64,000 bases of DNA, taken from Leptolyngbya sp. FACHB-60. Lineage in GTDB: Bacteria > Cyanobacteriota > Cyanobacteriia > Phormidesmidales > Phormidesmidaceae. The stretch covers positions 25,893 to 89,892 of the forward strand of contig NZ_JACJOX010000041.1 in assembly GCF_014695775.1 (NCBI RefSeq). Reading direction: 5' to 3'. The notes under the pieces were generated by a model that worked only from the letters and a program-made list of their open reading frames with translations, ran no database searches and was not told the origin of the DNA. The position numbers and the translations under genes are program-made. Shown piece by piece: positions 52,018-61,044 of this stretch; within the stretch, counting starts at the first letter, position 1, and each line of letters begins with the position of its first letter.

Positions 52018-52391
52018 GTCTAACCTTGAGGAATGGCTCCTTAAGCATTCCCTTTGCACCCCCAGCGAGCGCAGTCTGGGGGGTTAACGTTGCACTACCT
52101 TTAAAGAACGGTAAAGCCGTTTGAGACGGAGTCTGCAAGAGCTTTTGTCGCCTGTCAACTCCACCCGCCCGCTTGCCCAAGAAGCCGTTGCTAGCACACC
52201 GAAAAACGGGTATCCGGTCAAAAATCTCCCTCCAAAAACCGAGTTTTAAGCGGAACTTCACTTTTGCTTCCTAAGGCAGACCTTCTAAGGCAGCCGCTGA
52301 CGGTCATCTCTACTTCAGCGTGCCCCTTGCCCCAACAGCGAAACGCTACCTTAAGTCTTATAAACCGTACCGATAGGCTGCGCCCCTAACC
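52018..52391. other. 374-bp divergent intergenic region
   Basis: No gene. Lies between the C1 peptidase (left) and AI-2E transporter (right) and should hold both promoters. No clear hairpin or operator seen. Confidence 0.45.
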
Positions 52392-53453
52392 ATGCAAGCA
52401 TTTGACAAACTGCCCCGTTGGCTGGTGTGGGAAATTGCACTGCCCTTGACTATTTTGAACATCTGGCTGCTCTACAAGGTGTTTCAAACTTTTCAAACAG
52501 CGTTTACCATGCTGATTGCAGCCACGCTGCTGTCATTTTTGCTGAGCTATCCCATTGAGCAGCTCGAAAAGCGCGGCATCAAACCCGGTGTCAGTATTGC
52601 GCTAATTTTGCTTTTGACGGGTGGGCTAGTGGGGATTTTAGGCTTTACTCTAGTGCCGGCCTTGCTGTTGCAGCTCAGAGATTTGGGAACTCGCCTGCCC
52701 AACTGGTTAGAGTCGGGTAGTGAGCAGTTTCAGGCACTGGATGCCTGGCTGGTGGTTCAACACATTCCTTTAAATGTCACAGCGCTGACCAACCAGCTGA
52801 CGCAGATGCTGCCCGATGAGGTGGCTCAGCTGCCCGACCAGCTGCTTGAAGTTTTTGTTGGCGTGGCCGATAGCCTTTTGGAAGTATTAATTACGTCTGT
52901 GCTGACGCTCTACCTGCTGCTGCATGGGCATGAGTTTTGGAGCGGTCTGCTGCGGTGGCTACCGGGCAACTTTGGCAGCCAGATTCGGCTAGCGTTTCAG
53001 GAAAAGTTTAAGAAGTATTTTGTGGGGCAGGCCACGATCGCACTGCTCATGGTCACCAGTCTAACGACTGTCTTCTTTTTGCTTCACATTCCCTACTGGC
53101 TGGTGTTTGGCATTGGCATTGGGCTGCTGACACTGATTCCGTTTGGTGATTTTGTGGGCATTGTTACGGCTGCTATTATCGTGAGTTTTAACAACGCTTT
53201 GCTGGGGGGAGAGCTGGTGGTAGTGGCCCTACTGGTCGATCAGGTGATTGACAATGCCGTTGCCCCCCGAATTCTCGGCGATCTCGTTGGGCTAAACCCT
53301 GTGTGGATTTTGGTGCTGCTGTTGCTTGGCTCCCAACTTGCAGGGATTTTGGGATTGCTGCTGGCCGTGCCGCTGGCAGGTGCCCTCAAGCGGATTTTCG
53401 AAGAGGTTTATCGCCCTTCTGGCCAACTCTCTGGAGCCAACCCAATCGGCTGA
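52392..53453 (+). CDS. AI-2E family (PerM-like) transporter
   Basis: A 353-residue integral membrane protein of the AI-2E/PerM family. About eight hydrophobic segments: an N-terminal pair, a central soluble region (about 100-160, LPNWLESGSEQFQALDAW) and a C-terminal block with GIGIGLLTLIPFGDFVGIV (the conserved P-x-x-G region), QVIDNAVAPRILGDLVGLNPVWILVLLLLG and GLLLAVPLAGALKRIFEEVY. The family includes exporters of small signals or ions; substrate here is unknown. ATG at 52392. Confidence 0.9.
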   Translation: MQAFDKLPRWLVWEIALPLTILNIWLLYKVFQTFQTAFTMLIAATLLSFLLSYPIEQLEKRGIKPGVSIALILLLTGGLVGILGFTLVPALLLQLRDLGTRLPNWLESGSEQFQALDAWLVVQHIPLNVTALTNQLTQMLPDEVAQLPDQLLEVFVGVADSLLEVLITSVLTLYLLLHGHEFWSGLLRWLPGNFGSQIRLAFQEKFKKYFVGQATIALLMVTSLTTVFFLLHIPYWLVFGIGIGLLTLIPFGDFVGIVTAAIIVSFNNALLGGELVVVALLVDQVIDNAVAPRILGDLVGLNPVWILVLLLLGSQLAGILGLLLAVPLAGALKRIFEEVYRPSGQLSGANPIG

Positions 53454-53513
53454 CCTGCGGAGGTGAAGGGCCTGCGATCGCCAGCGCCTTGGAACCTCCC
53501 GCAGCTCCGCCCG

Positions 53514-53723
53514 TTACCTCTCGAGAGAACGAAATCTGGCCCGTTCTAGCCAGGCGAACAGTGCGTCGAGCTGGGTGGTGGTGATAAAGCCATACTGCCA
53601 AAGAATCATCGGCAGCTGAGTAGCCGCGTCGTGGTGGTGAAAGGCGGTAGCCACTTCTTCGTTGGATACCCCAAATTCGGTTTGCACGAAGTTAACCAAC
53701 CGGCTGATCAGTGGTGAGGTCAT
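53514..53723 (-). CDS. DUF2949 small protein
   Basis: 69 residues from the ATG at 53723. MTSPLISRLVNFVQTEFGVSNEEVATAFHHHDAATQLPMILWQYGFITTTQLDALFAWLE is the complete DUF2949 pattern, a short helical family confined to cyanobacteria with no known function. The longer frame to 53798 adds 25 residues of no family match. Convergent with the AI-2E gene, 60 bp away. Confidence 0.8.
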   Translation of the reverse strand: MTSPLISRLVNFVQTEFGVSNEEVATAFHHHDAATQLPMILWQYGFITTTQLDALFAWLERARFRSLER

Positions 53724-54344
53724 AGCCAATTTTCCTGATGTGAGGGAGCGCGGGTGTTGCCTGGTAGTTGCGACAATGCACCAGCCAGGACAGGTCAATT
53801 TGAAGGCAAAGCTTAAACAGTGGTTGTGGCAATCCTGTGTCGCTGGCGTTTCAGCCCGGTTGCATGGGCTAAATCGATCGCTTTATCACAGTCATGCCAC
53901 TGTAACGACCTACCCAGCGTCTAACCTAGAATCTATGGTTAGAAATCAATGGTATCGATAGTATGGTTCACCCTGTTCGAGCGGCGATACCGGCTATTTC
54001 CTCTGGCAGCTGGGCCAGGCTGGCTGGTGCAGTGCTTTAACGCAGGCTCAAGACGCAGACCCAAGGTCGCTCAACTGGGCCAGAGCAACTAAACCGTCCA
54101 CTAGTAATTTTGGCCTGTTGCCCGCCAAGCTCCCTAGCCCCATCGTCTATAATTGGCCCGACTACGGCTGCGATCGCGTCGTTACCATCCGCTGCCCCTA
54201 GGGCATTCTTGAGGTCACCTATGCTCACCGGATTATTTACCGCTAGCATTGTTGCAGCGACGATGACGTGATTAGCTTGGTCGATGTTGACGACGACCCT
54301 GCCCCAGCGAGCGTTAGCTTTCAGCCCCTGTAAGTGAGTCAGCC
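53724..54344. other. 621-bp region without a supported gene
   Basis: Contains short open stretches in several frames, for example one ending DVISLVDVDDDPAPASVSFQPL-stop at 54331, broken upstream by stops, which could be the remnant of a gene. No start, ribosome site or family match was found. The right edge should carry the lepB promoter. Confidence 0.4.
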
Positions 54345-54902
54345 ATGATCGAGTCCAGCTCTACCCCGCCCCGCCCCTCGGCCCCCACAGGCAAAGGCAT
54401 TTTGCGTGAAACCGTTGAAACCCTGGTCCTCAGCGTGCTGCTGGCCTTAGGTATTCGCACCTTTGTGGCCGAGGCGCGCTACATTCCCTCAGGCTCGATG
54501 CTGCCCACCCTAGAGATCAATGATCGCCTGATCATCGACAAGGTGAGCTACGACTTTGGCAATCCCCAGCGGGGCGACATTGTGGTGTTTCGCCCGCCCG
54601 ATGCCCTGGGCCAAAATGAGGCCTTCATCAAGCGGCTGATTGGCTTGCCGGGAGATGTGATTGAGGTCAAAGACGGCCAGCTCTACATTAATAATGAGTC
54701 TCAGTCAGAACCCTACATCGCGGCCAAGCCCGACTACCAGTACGGGCCAGTGACGGTGCCTGACGATTCTTACCTGGTGTTAGGCGACAACCGCAACAAG
54801 AGCTTTGATTCGCACTATTGGGGCTTTTTGCCGGCCGACCACCTGATTGGCCGCGCTGTCTTTAGATTTTGGCCCCCCGATCGCCTCGGAGATCTCGACT
54901 AA
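54345..54902 (+). CDS. lepB: signal peptidase I
   Basis: Cleaves signal peptides of exported and lumen proteins at the membrane. 185 residues with one N-terminal membrane anchor (about 24-42). The catalytic Ser51 is in YIPSGSMLPTL and the general-base Lys96 in AFIKRLIGLPGD; the remaining boxes RGDIVVF, GDNRNKSFDSHYWG are intact. Shorter N-terminus than E. coli Lep, as usual in cyanobacteria. Start at 54345; the ribosome site is weak. Confidence 0.95.
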   Translation: MIESSSTPPRPSAPTGKGILRETVETLVLSVLLALGIRTFVAEARYIPSGSMLPTLEINDRLIIDKVSYDFGNPQRGDIVVFRPPDALGQNEAFIKRLIGLPGDVIEVKDGQLYINNESQSEPYIAAKPDYQYGPVTVPDDSYLVLGDNRNKSFDSHYWGFLPADHLIGRAVFRFWPPDRLGDLD

Positions 54903-54943
54903 GTTGACGGTGGCCCCTGCCCTTAGCGAACTGGCCAACTCTG

Positions 54944-54987
54944 TGGCCACTGCGGACTTCAGCGATCGCTGAAGCCCTCAGTGGCCA
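54944..54987. terminator. 44-bp HIP1-centred palindrome between convergent genes
   Basis: The left half 54944-54965 and right half 54966-54987 are complementary in 20 of 22 positions; the inner 18 bp (CTTCAGCGA-TCGCTGAAG) are perfect and contain GCGATCGC at the centre. It lies 42 bp after lepB and 45 bp after the convergent oligopeptidase gene, the position of a bidirectional terminator. Confidence 0.6.
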
Positions 54988-55031
54988 ACGGCTCTAGTGA
55001 CTGGCAATAACCATGCTGTGGGTTTTTTCGC

Positions 55032-56849
55032 CTACACCACCAGGCTTTCTAATCGACTGACGGCGCGATCGACAATGTCTAAACTGGCCTGCCAAAATTC
55101 GGGCTGGCGAATGTCTTGCTGGAGGTGGCGCAGTACCACATCCTCCGCCGTCATGCTGCCGGTGTCGCGCAGCAGCTTGGTGTACAGGTCATTGAACTGA
55201 GCGCCGTAAAGGTCTTTTTGGGCGTAGATGCCCAGGCTAAACAGATAGCCAAACAGGTAGGGATAGTTGTAAAAGCCCAGCTCTGCGATCGAGAAGTGCA
55301 GCTTGCTGGCCCAAAACATGTTGTCGTAGCTGGCCAGGCTATCTTCGTACCAGTGCTGCCAACTGACGCTCATCATGGTCTTGAGGTTGTCGGCAATCAC
55401 AAACCCCTGCTGGCGAGACTCGACCAATTTTTGCTCAAAGGTAAACCGCGCGGGAATATTGAGCAAGAATGTGGCGGCGGCAGACCCTTCTTCCCAGGCA
55501 ATTTTGAGCTTTTGCTCGGGAGTGCTGGCTTGCTCAAACAGGGCGTCGCGCACCAGGGTTTCGCCAAAGATGCTGGCGGTTTCGGCCAGGGTCATGGGGT
55601 AAAAGGTTTTGTAGCGGGGTAGATCTTGCATGACCCAGTTATGCCAGGCATGGCCTAGTTCGTGGGCCAGGGTGAGCACGTTGTTCATGCTGCCCTCAAA
55701 GGTCATAAAGATGCGCGGCTCCTTAGGCTCGGCAAAGCTGGTGCAATAGGCTCCGGTGGCTCGGTTGGAAGTGGGCTGGGCATCAATCCAGCCCTTTTCG
55801 GCCATCATCATCGCAAAGTCGCCCATGGCGGGGCTGAACTGCCGAAAGGCGTCGGCAACCAGCTCGATCGCCGCCTCAAAGGCAAATCCCCCGCTCTGGG
55901 CGGCGTCTGGGGGCGGAGCAAACAAATCCCAGGGGGCCATGGGCTGAATTTTGAGCACTTTGCCCATCGCGGTCAGGGCGCGCTGGCCGATAGCTCGCCG
56001 GTCATAGGTGGCCTCCATCATAGCGTCGAGGGTGGCGCGATCGATGCGGCTTTGGTGGCAGCTTTTGTCGAGATAGTGCAGGCGGCGGTGGTGCGATCGC
56101 TGTTTGGTTTCCTCTAGCCGCCAGCCGTTGATGGCGTTGAGAATGGCCGCCACTGTTCCGGCCCGACTCTCCCAGGCGGCGTTGACCCCATGCCAGGCGG
56201 CAGAGCGCAGGGTGCGATCGGGGGAGCTGAGCAGGTTGGAGGCCTTAGCCATGCCTACAGAATTGCCGTCTACGGTGCATTGCAGGGTGCCCGATAGCTC
56301 GGTGTAGAGGTTGCCCCATCCCTGCAGGCCGTTGACGGCCAGGCCGGTGATTAGCTTTTCTTCGGCCAAGCTGAGCAGCTGGTCGTTGAGCTGACGCTGG
56401 TGCAGCAGGGAAAAACTTAGTTCTTCAAGGGCCGGATCGGCAATTAAGGCCTGGATAAAGGCTTTGTCGACCCGCAGCAAAAAAATGTCTAGGGCTTTGG
56501 TGGCCTGGCTAATTTCGGCACTGAGCTGTTGCAGGGTAGGTTTCCACTCGCTGGCACTGGCATCACGGGAGTCAACGCTGAGAATAGAGGAGATAAAGGT
56601 GCGTAGGTTGCCCAGACGTTTGGCGGTGGCGGTGCGCTGCTGGTGGGCGGCTCTAACTTGAGCCAGCAAGCCCTCAAACTGTTCCTGAGTAAGGGGCTCG
56701 GCAGGTTCAATGTGCTCGATGAAGGGGGCGCAGAGGGTGGATAGGGTGTCGATTTCCGCTTTGATGCGCTCAACCGTTGCGGCGATTTGAGGATCATCAC
56801 TGCCCGCGAAGAAGTGGCTGTTATCCCAGATTTGATGGAGGATGGGCAT
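55032..56849 (-). CDS. pepF: M3 family oligoendopeptidase
   Basis: Zinc-dependent cytoplasmic oligopeptidase, 605 residues. The HExxH zinc site is HELGH at 396-400 (LTLAHELGHAWHNW), and the third ligand Glu lies in the MTLAETASIFGETLV helix. The N-terminal half (residues 1-200) is the helical cap typical of PepF/oligoendopeptidase F. It degrades short peptides, probably including cleaved signal peptides, and is next to lepB, though convergent. Single gene. Confidence 0.92.
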   Translation of the reverse strand: MPILHQIWDNSHFFAGSDDPQIAATVERIKAEIDTLSTLCAPFIEHIEPAEPLTQEQFEGLLAQVRAAHQQRTATAKRLGNLRTFISSILSVDSRDASASEWKPTLQQLSAEISQATKALDIFLLRVDKAFIQALIADPALEELSFSLLHQRQLNDQLLSLAEEKLITGLAVNGLQGWGNLYTELSGTLQCTVDGNSVGMAKASNLLSSPDRTLRSAAWHGVNAAWESRAGTVAAILNAINGWRLEETKQRSHHRRLHYLDKSCHQSRIDRATLDAMMEATYDRRAIGQRALTAMGKVLKIQPMAPWDLFAPPPDAAQSGGFAFEAAIELVADAFRQFSPAMGDFAMMMAEKGWIDAQPTSNRATGAYCTSFAEPKEPRIFMTFEGSMNNVLTLAHELGHAWHNWVMQDLPRYKTFYPMTLAETASIFGETLVRDALFEQASTPEQKLKIAWEEGSAAATFLLNIPARFTFEQKLVESRQQGFVIADNLKTMMSVSWQHWYEDSLASYDNMFWASKLHFSIAELGFYNYPYLFGYLFSLGIYAQKDLYGAQFNDLYTKLLRDTGSMTAEDVVLRHLQQDIRQPEFWQASLDIVDRAVSRLESLVV

Positions 56850-56955
56850 AGGGACAATGGAGCAAAGGGTATTGCCTTTAGCTTACCTAACCTCTCAGGA
56901 TATGCTAAGCCTCTGGTATACCAATTGCTTCAACAGCGATCGCTTCTCTAGGTCT

Positions 56956-57864
56956 CTAGGGAGCAATGTGGTTCATTGCGACAGCAGCTTGGGCCTCAGG
57001 ACAGCTATCTGCTATGGCTAGCTCCAGATAGCGCTGGAGCGACTCCGAGGCCAGACCGTGTAGCAGCAGATTGCGAGCCGCCCCAAAGAAGCTGTTGGGG
57101 GCCAGGGGATGGCGGTTTGTCACGGTGTGGTTCCAGGCGTAGTCGCCAGTGACCCGGCTAAAGTAGAGGGCAAAGCTTTCGTCAAACTGAAGAGAAAGCA
57201 CCGCCCGCTCAAACTCGTCGCTGGTGACCCAGAGGGAATAGCAGATCTTGAACAGCTCCAGGGATGACTCCATATCGAGCACCTGGAACCAGCCCCGTCG
57301 GGTGATGTCGATCTCGACCGACACCGGGCGAACGCCGCTATAGCTGAGCCCTCGCTGACGCACACTCTCTAACCAGTTAGGGTGCTGCGCTTGGGCGCGG
57401 TGATAGTCGAGCACAAAGTTGTAGAGGTTGATGTCGTGCTCTAAAAAGGCGTTGGCGGCTAGCTCCTCTACCCGGCGGGGGTAGAGAGTGGCGTGGGGCA
57501 GGGTCGGGTCGGGGCCATTGTCGATTAAAAAATTGACGATATTAGAGCCGATGGCAAAGTGGCGCACAATCAGGTAGCAGGCTTCTGGAGTGGTGAAGGT
57601 GTTGAGAAACCTCACCGCCAGCTGGTGCATCAGCCAGTAGTTGCGAAACTGAAAGGGCAAGAGGCGCTTGAGCGTCATAATCAAGGCCATGGCCAGGTTG
57701 GCGAAGAGCTTGATCGGCAGCAGCAGGTAGCAGCGCGACCAGCTTTGCAGGTCTTTGACCATGTAGGCCTTGGCAGTGGGATCGAGGGGAATGGCCCAGT
57801 CGGCATAGATAGCATCCCAATGGCTGGGGTCTTGCCGGTTGTGGGGCATGGGGGTGTAGGTCAT
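56956..57864 (-). CDS. conserved protein of unknown function (DUF6999-like), partner of ketosynthase fusion
   Basis: 302 residues, no known fold recognised with confidence; a match to DUF6999 is suspected from memory. One possible membrane-associated segment (SRCYLLLPIKLFANLAMALIMTLKRLLP, about 43-70) is followed by LAVRFLNTFTTPEACYLIVRHFAIGSNIVNFLIDNG and a Trp/Phe-rich C-terminal half (MESSLELFKICYSLWVTSDEFERAVLSLQFDESFALYF). Its ATG overlaps the stop of the upstream fusion gene by 4 bp (ATGA), so it is translated with it and probably works in the same pathway, perhaps as a membrane-tethering or lipid-handling partner. Confidence 0.6.
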   Translation of the reverse strand: MTYTPMPHNRQDPSHWDAIYADWAIPLDPTAKAYMVKDLQSWSRCYLLLPIKLFANLAMALIMTLKRLLPFQFRNYWLMHQLAVRFLNTFTTPEACYLIVRHFAIGSNIVNFLIDNGPDPTLPHATLYPRRVEELAANAFLEHDINLYNFVLDYHRAQAQHPNWLESVRQRGLSYSGVRPVSVEIDITRRGWFQVLDMESSLELFKICYSLWVTSDEFERAVLSLQFDESFALYFSRVTGDYAWNHTVTNRHPLAPNSFFGAARNLLLHGLASESLQRYLELAIADSCPEAQAAVAMNHIAP

Positions 57865-59786
57865 AGGTCAATTTCCTCCAGTTGCAGGCGGTATAGGCGG
57901 GCGGTGACTTGGGCTGTCTTGACAATGCGGGCGGCGATCGCCGCCGTCATCCAGCCAGCGTTGATAAAGGCATCGAGCTTTTTTACATGGGCCTCGTCGT
58001 TCTCGCCGTGGTAGCTGAGGAAGGAGATCTGGCTCTTATCTAACCCCAAGCTTTGTTGAATGAGCGCGGCCCACTGGCCCGCCATGCGATTGCCCAGCCC
58101 TTCCACAATGAAGATGCTGCCCAGTAGATCAATTGGGTTTTCGCGGGAGGCGCGCTGAAAAATAAAGGCAGACAGCGCTTCTGAACCAATGTTTTGCTCA
58201 GCCTCCAGAATCTCTTCGAGCTGTCCCCCGACCGAGACGTAGTCGCGTTCTAGCATTTGAAAGTCGCGGTGCTCGTCGTGGGCGTGGCCGATCAGGTGCG
58301 ATCGCAGCTCAAAGTCGGTCATATTCGACGCAGCTCGGGCAATCCACCGGGCGCCATCGACCACCTGGGGGCGTAAGGCCCGCAGCAGCGCCCGGTAGTC
58401 TGCGAGGGTAAACTCCCCCTGGTGCAGTCGCCTGACGATGGGGACAGACCGCAGCTCTCGCTCAAAGGTCAGCCACACCAGCATCAGCTGGCGCAGCAGC
58501 GTTTCAGAGACCGTAGGCTCAGTTTCAGTCTCCAGGGCAGCGGTTGGCGAGGGGGGACGGTCAGGGGAAGCGATCGCTGCAGCGGCCGTCAGCGGCTCGG
58601 CTTTAGAACCCTGGCTGGACCCGGTTGCCTCCACCACCGTCAGCAGCATGTAGGCGGTGGTGAACCGGCCACTTTCGGGCACAAAGCAAAAGATCTGCTG
58701 CCCTGGCCGCAGCTTGCCCGAGTTAAACAATTCCTCCAGCATCAGGTAGATCGAGGCGCAGCCGGTGTTGCCCCGGGTGTAGAGGTTGGTAAACCACCGC
58801 TCCTCAGGGATCATGCAGCCCGCCTGTTCGAGCAAATTGATGATTTGACTGCGAAAGAAATGCGACGAGTAGTGGCACAGCAGCCAGTCCACCTGGTCGG
58901 GGTGCACCCGACCGGCTTCGATCAGCCTGATCCAGCCCTCGACGCCCAGCTGCACTACCTGGTCGAGCAGGCGAATATTTTGGCGCAGGTTGAGCGCTCC
59001 CGCCGCTGCCGCTGCCCCCTGATCGGGAAAGTCCATCCAGCTAGTCAGTTCCGTGGGGCTATCGACCCCGGCGTACATGCACAGCGGATGAGAATTGGCG
59101 TGGGAGACCAACTCAATCCACTCGATTTTGAGGCTGAGGCCGCTGGCGCTGGGGCGATCGCTGACCAAGCAGGCCCCCGCGCCGTCCGACAGCATCCACC
59201 GCAGAAACTCAGTGTCGAAGGGTAGGACAGCCCCCGCTTGATTGGCGGTTTCGGCCTCAAACCGGGTGTGTTTAAACAACCGCGAGGCCAGTTCTGAAGC
59301 CACTGCGATCGCCCGCCGCTTTTGACCCAGCTGCACTTGGGCCGCCGCATATTTGAGCGCCGCCACGCCAGCGCAGCACACCCCCTGGTGAGAGGTCGCC
59401 TCCACCGGGGCCAGCTCCGGCAGCTCCCCATGCACCATACTGGCAAAGCCCGGCACCAGCAGGTCGGGCCAGGTGGTGGCGCAGGCCAACAGGTCAATGG
59501 TCTTGGGGTCTAGCTCAGCCTGGGCCAGGGCGTCTCGCACCGCTGCTGCCGCCATCTGGCTATTGCTGAGGGTGGTCTGCTGCTGGCGATCGAGGGCATA
59601 GTAGCGCTGCTGAATACCGTTGCTTTTGAGAATGCGGGCCTTGACTCGGGAGGGGCGATCGCCCACCTGGCCCAGGTAGGCTTCCATCTCATCGTTGGCG
59701 ATCGGGTCTCCCGGCAGACATTTGCCGATGTGAGTGATGTAGGCCGCTCGGGGTTGAGCCCGGTCGAGGGGGGTGAAAGACGGCAT
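57861..59786 (-). CDS. ketosynthase III-like/heme-oxygenase-like diiron oxidase fusion
   Basis: A 641-residue two-domain enzyme. Residues 1-385 are a ketoacyl-ACP synthase III-type thiolase fold with the catalytic set Cys138 (GVCCAGVAAL), His305 (LLCHYSSHF) and Asn340 (RGNTGCASI), so Claisen condensation is expected. A Pro/Ala/Ser/Thr linker (about 388-428) joins a C-terminal all-helical domain of the heme-oxygenase-like/iron-containing redox family: GHAHDEHRDF (His501, His503, Glu505, His506), VEGLGNRMAGQW (Glu562) and NDEAHVKKLD (Asp597, His600, Asp605), a likely iron site as in UndA-type oxidases. First gene of a two-gene operon. Confidence 0.85.
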   Translation of the reverse strand: MPSFTPLDRAQPRAAYITHIGKCLPGDPIANDEMEAYLGQVGDRPSRVKARILKSNGIQQRYYALDRQQQTTLSNSQMAAAAVRDALAQAELDPKTIDLLACATTWPDLLVPGFASMVHGELPELAPVEATSHQGVCCAGVAALKYAAAQVQLGQKRRAIAVASELASRLFKHTRFEAETANQAGAVLPFDTEFLRWMLSDGAGACLVSDRPSASGLSLKIEWIELVSHANSHPLCMYAGVDSPTELTSWMDFPDQGAAAAAGALNLRQNIRLLDQVVQLGVEGWIRLIEAGRVHPDQVDWLLCHYSSHFFRSQIINLLEQAGCMIPEERWFTNLYTRGNTGCASIYLMLEELFNSGKLRPGQQIFCFVPESGRFTTAYMLLTVVEATGSSQGSKAEPLTAAAAIASPDRPPSPTAALETETEPTVSETLLRQLMLVWLTFERELRSVPIVRRLHQGEFTLADYRALLRALRPQVVDGARWIARAASNMTDFELRSHLIGHAHDEHRDFQMLERDYVSVGGQLEEILEAEQNIGSEALSAFIFQRASRENPIDLLGSIFIVEGLGNRMAGQWAALIQQSLGLDKSQISFLSYHGENDEAHVKKLDAFINAGWMTAAIAARIVKTAQVTARLYRLQLEEIDL

Positions 59787-60511
59787 GGGGTTAGACCTCT
59801 AAGCGTAAGACTGTCCGTTGCCGCCTTGGGCGGCCCGCTGGTGCTGCGCCATAGCAAGTGCGATCTCGGCACTGGCAGTCGCCAGTGGCCAAAGCAGAAC
59901 AATCCAGCAAAAAATCGTTGACGAGATACATCGTCTCAAGATGCCCCGATTGACTTAGCCCCGAACCTTTATCAGGTGAGCCATTCGCCCAGTAAAGCAC
60001 TGCTGCCCAGCGCCCTGAACCAAAGCGATCCGCTTTAGCGTTTGACCCTATAGCCAAGCCGGCCAACGGTTTGTTGCCTACTTTAGAAATACTGTCTAGG
60101 GGCCGTCATCCCTTGAGCGCTGATGGCCCAAGCGCCAGCAGGTACAGCCCCTAGCCTGTTTTTGTCGGGCGGGGTAACACTGATGCAGGATTTTGGCCGG
60201 AATTGATCGCACGCCCTAGGCGGCAAGCAAACTGGTGTCCAGCCCCCTTAACGGGATGCTCCAGAATTGCGCTGGCTGTTGGAATGGCTACCTGCTATTC
60301 GTCAACCCTGTTGACGTTCACCCTAGGGAGTAGGTGGTCAAAACGCAAAAAAGCCAGCCAAGCACCAACAATTTTAGCTGCCAAAACCTCATGTATACCT
60401 TTAGACAAAGGCCAACTATTTCTTTAGGTGGTCTCGCCAACTCAATCGCTTGGTTATTGTTAGTTGTAAGGAAAAGGCACTGACTGCCTACTAAACATTT
60501 GGAGAGAAAGA
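59787..60511. other. 725-bp region without a supported gene
   Basis: No gene seen on either strand with a family match. It spans the divergent promoters of the ketosynthase operon (left) and the GlsB gene (right). Small hairpin: CACTGGC/GCCAGTG near 59868-59885. The open frames here lack ribosome sites. Confidence 0.5.
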
Positions 60512-60781
60512 ATGAATATTCTAGCTTGGATCGTATTAGGTTTGATTGCGGGTGCAATTGCTAAAGCTATTTATCCTGGACACCAGAGCGGTGGTCTCTT
60601 GGGCACGCTGATTCTAGGTGTAATTGGTGCATTTGTTGGTGGTAGCCTCTACTCCTTGCTAACCACAGGATCGCTAGCCCTCACGGCAGCGGGTCTCAGC
60701 ATTGGTGGTGTGGTAATCGCTGTTTTGGGCGCAATTGTTGCCCTGTTCATCTACTACGCAGTTGCTAAGCGTGCTGTTTAG
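60512..60781 (+). CDS. GlsB/YeaQ/YmgE family stress membrane protein
   Basis: An 89-residue protein of three membrane segments: ILAWIVLGLIAGAIAKAIYPG, GGLLGTLILGVIGAFVGGSLY and VVIAVLGAIVALFIYYAVAKR. GAIAKAIYPG and the GG-x(3)-T-x(2)-LGV-x-GA pattern define the family, which is often induced by general stress; its mechanism is unknown. GGAGAG at 60500-60505 is a good ribosome site. A HIP1-centred palindrome follows the stop. Confidence 0.9.
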   Translation: MNILAWIVLGLIAGAIAKAIYPGHQSGGLLGTLILGVIGAFVGGSLYSLLTTGSLALTAAGLSIGGVVIAVLGAIVALFIYYAVAKRAV

Positions 60782-60845
60782 TCATCAGCTACCTACTATT
60801 AGATCGAAGTAGATAAGCACTAACAAACCGGATTGTAGTGGGTGT

Positions 60846-60859
60846 GTGGCGATCGCCAC
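60846..60859 (+). terminator. HIP1-centred palindrome after the GlsB gene
   Basis: GTGGCGATCGCCAC is a perfect 14-bp palindrome containing GCGATCGC, flanked by partly complementary GGGTGT and CCCCACC, 64 bp after the stop. Candidate terminator; no T-run. Confidence 0.4.
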
Positions 60860-61044
60860 CCCCACCGGGGGTCGAAACTCGGCATATTGCCTAGGGCGAC
60901 GACTCTTCTTCCGCTAGTTGGGCTTATCTATTTTCGTGTGTATGGGGGTCAGTGGCTCGGGACAGCGGCGCAGCAAGTTGTCCTAAATCATTTTTTGAGG
61001 TAGGTTAACAGCAGTTTTTCCTGCGTTGTGTCGATAGGTTTGGT

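Noticed and set aside
58422..59225. 267-codon plus-strand frame opposite the ketosynthase fusion
   Set aside because: Shadow of a gene whose catalytic residues are all in the other strand; no ribosome site and repetitive composition.
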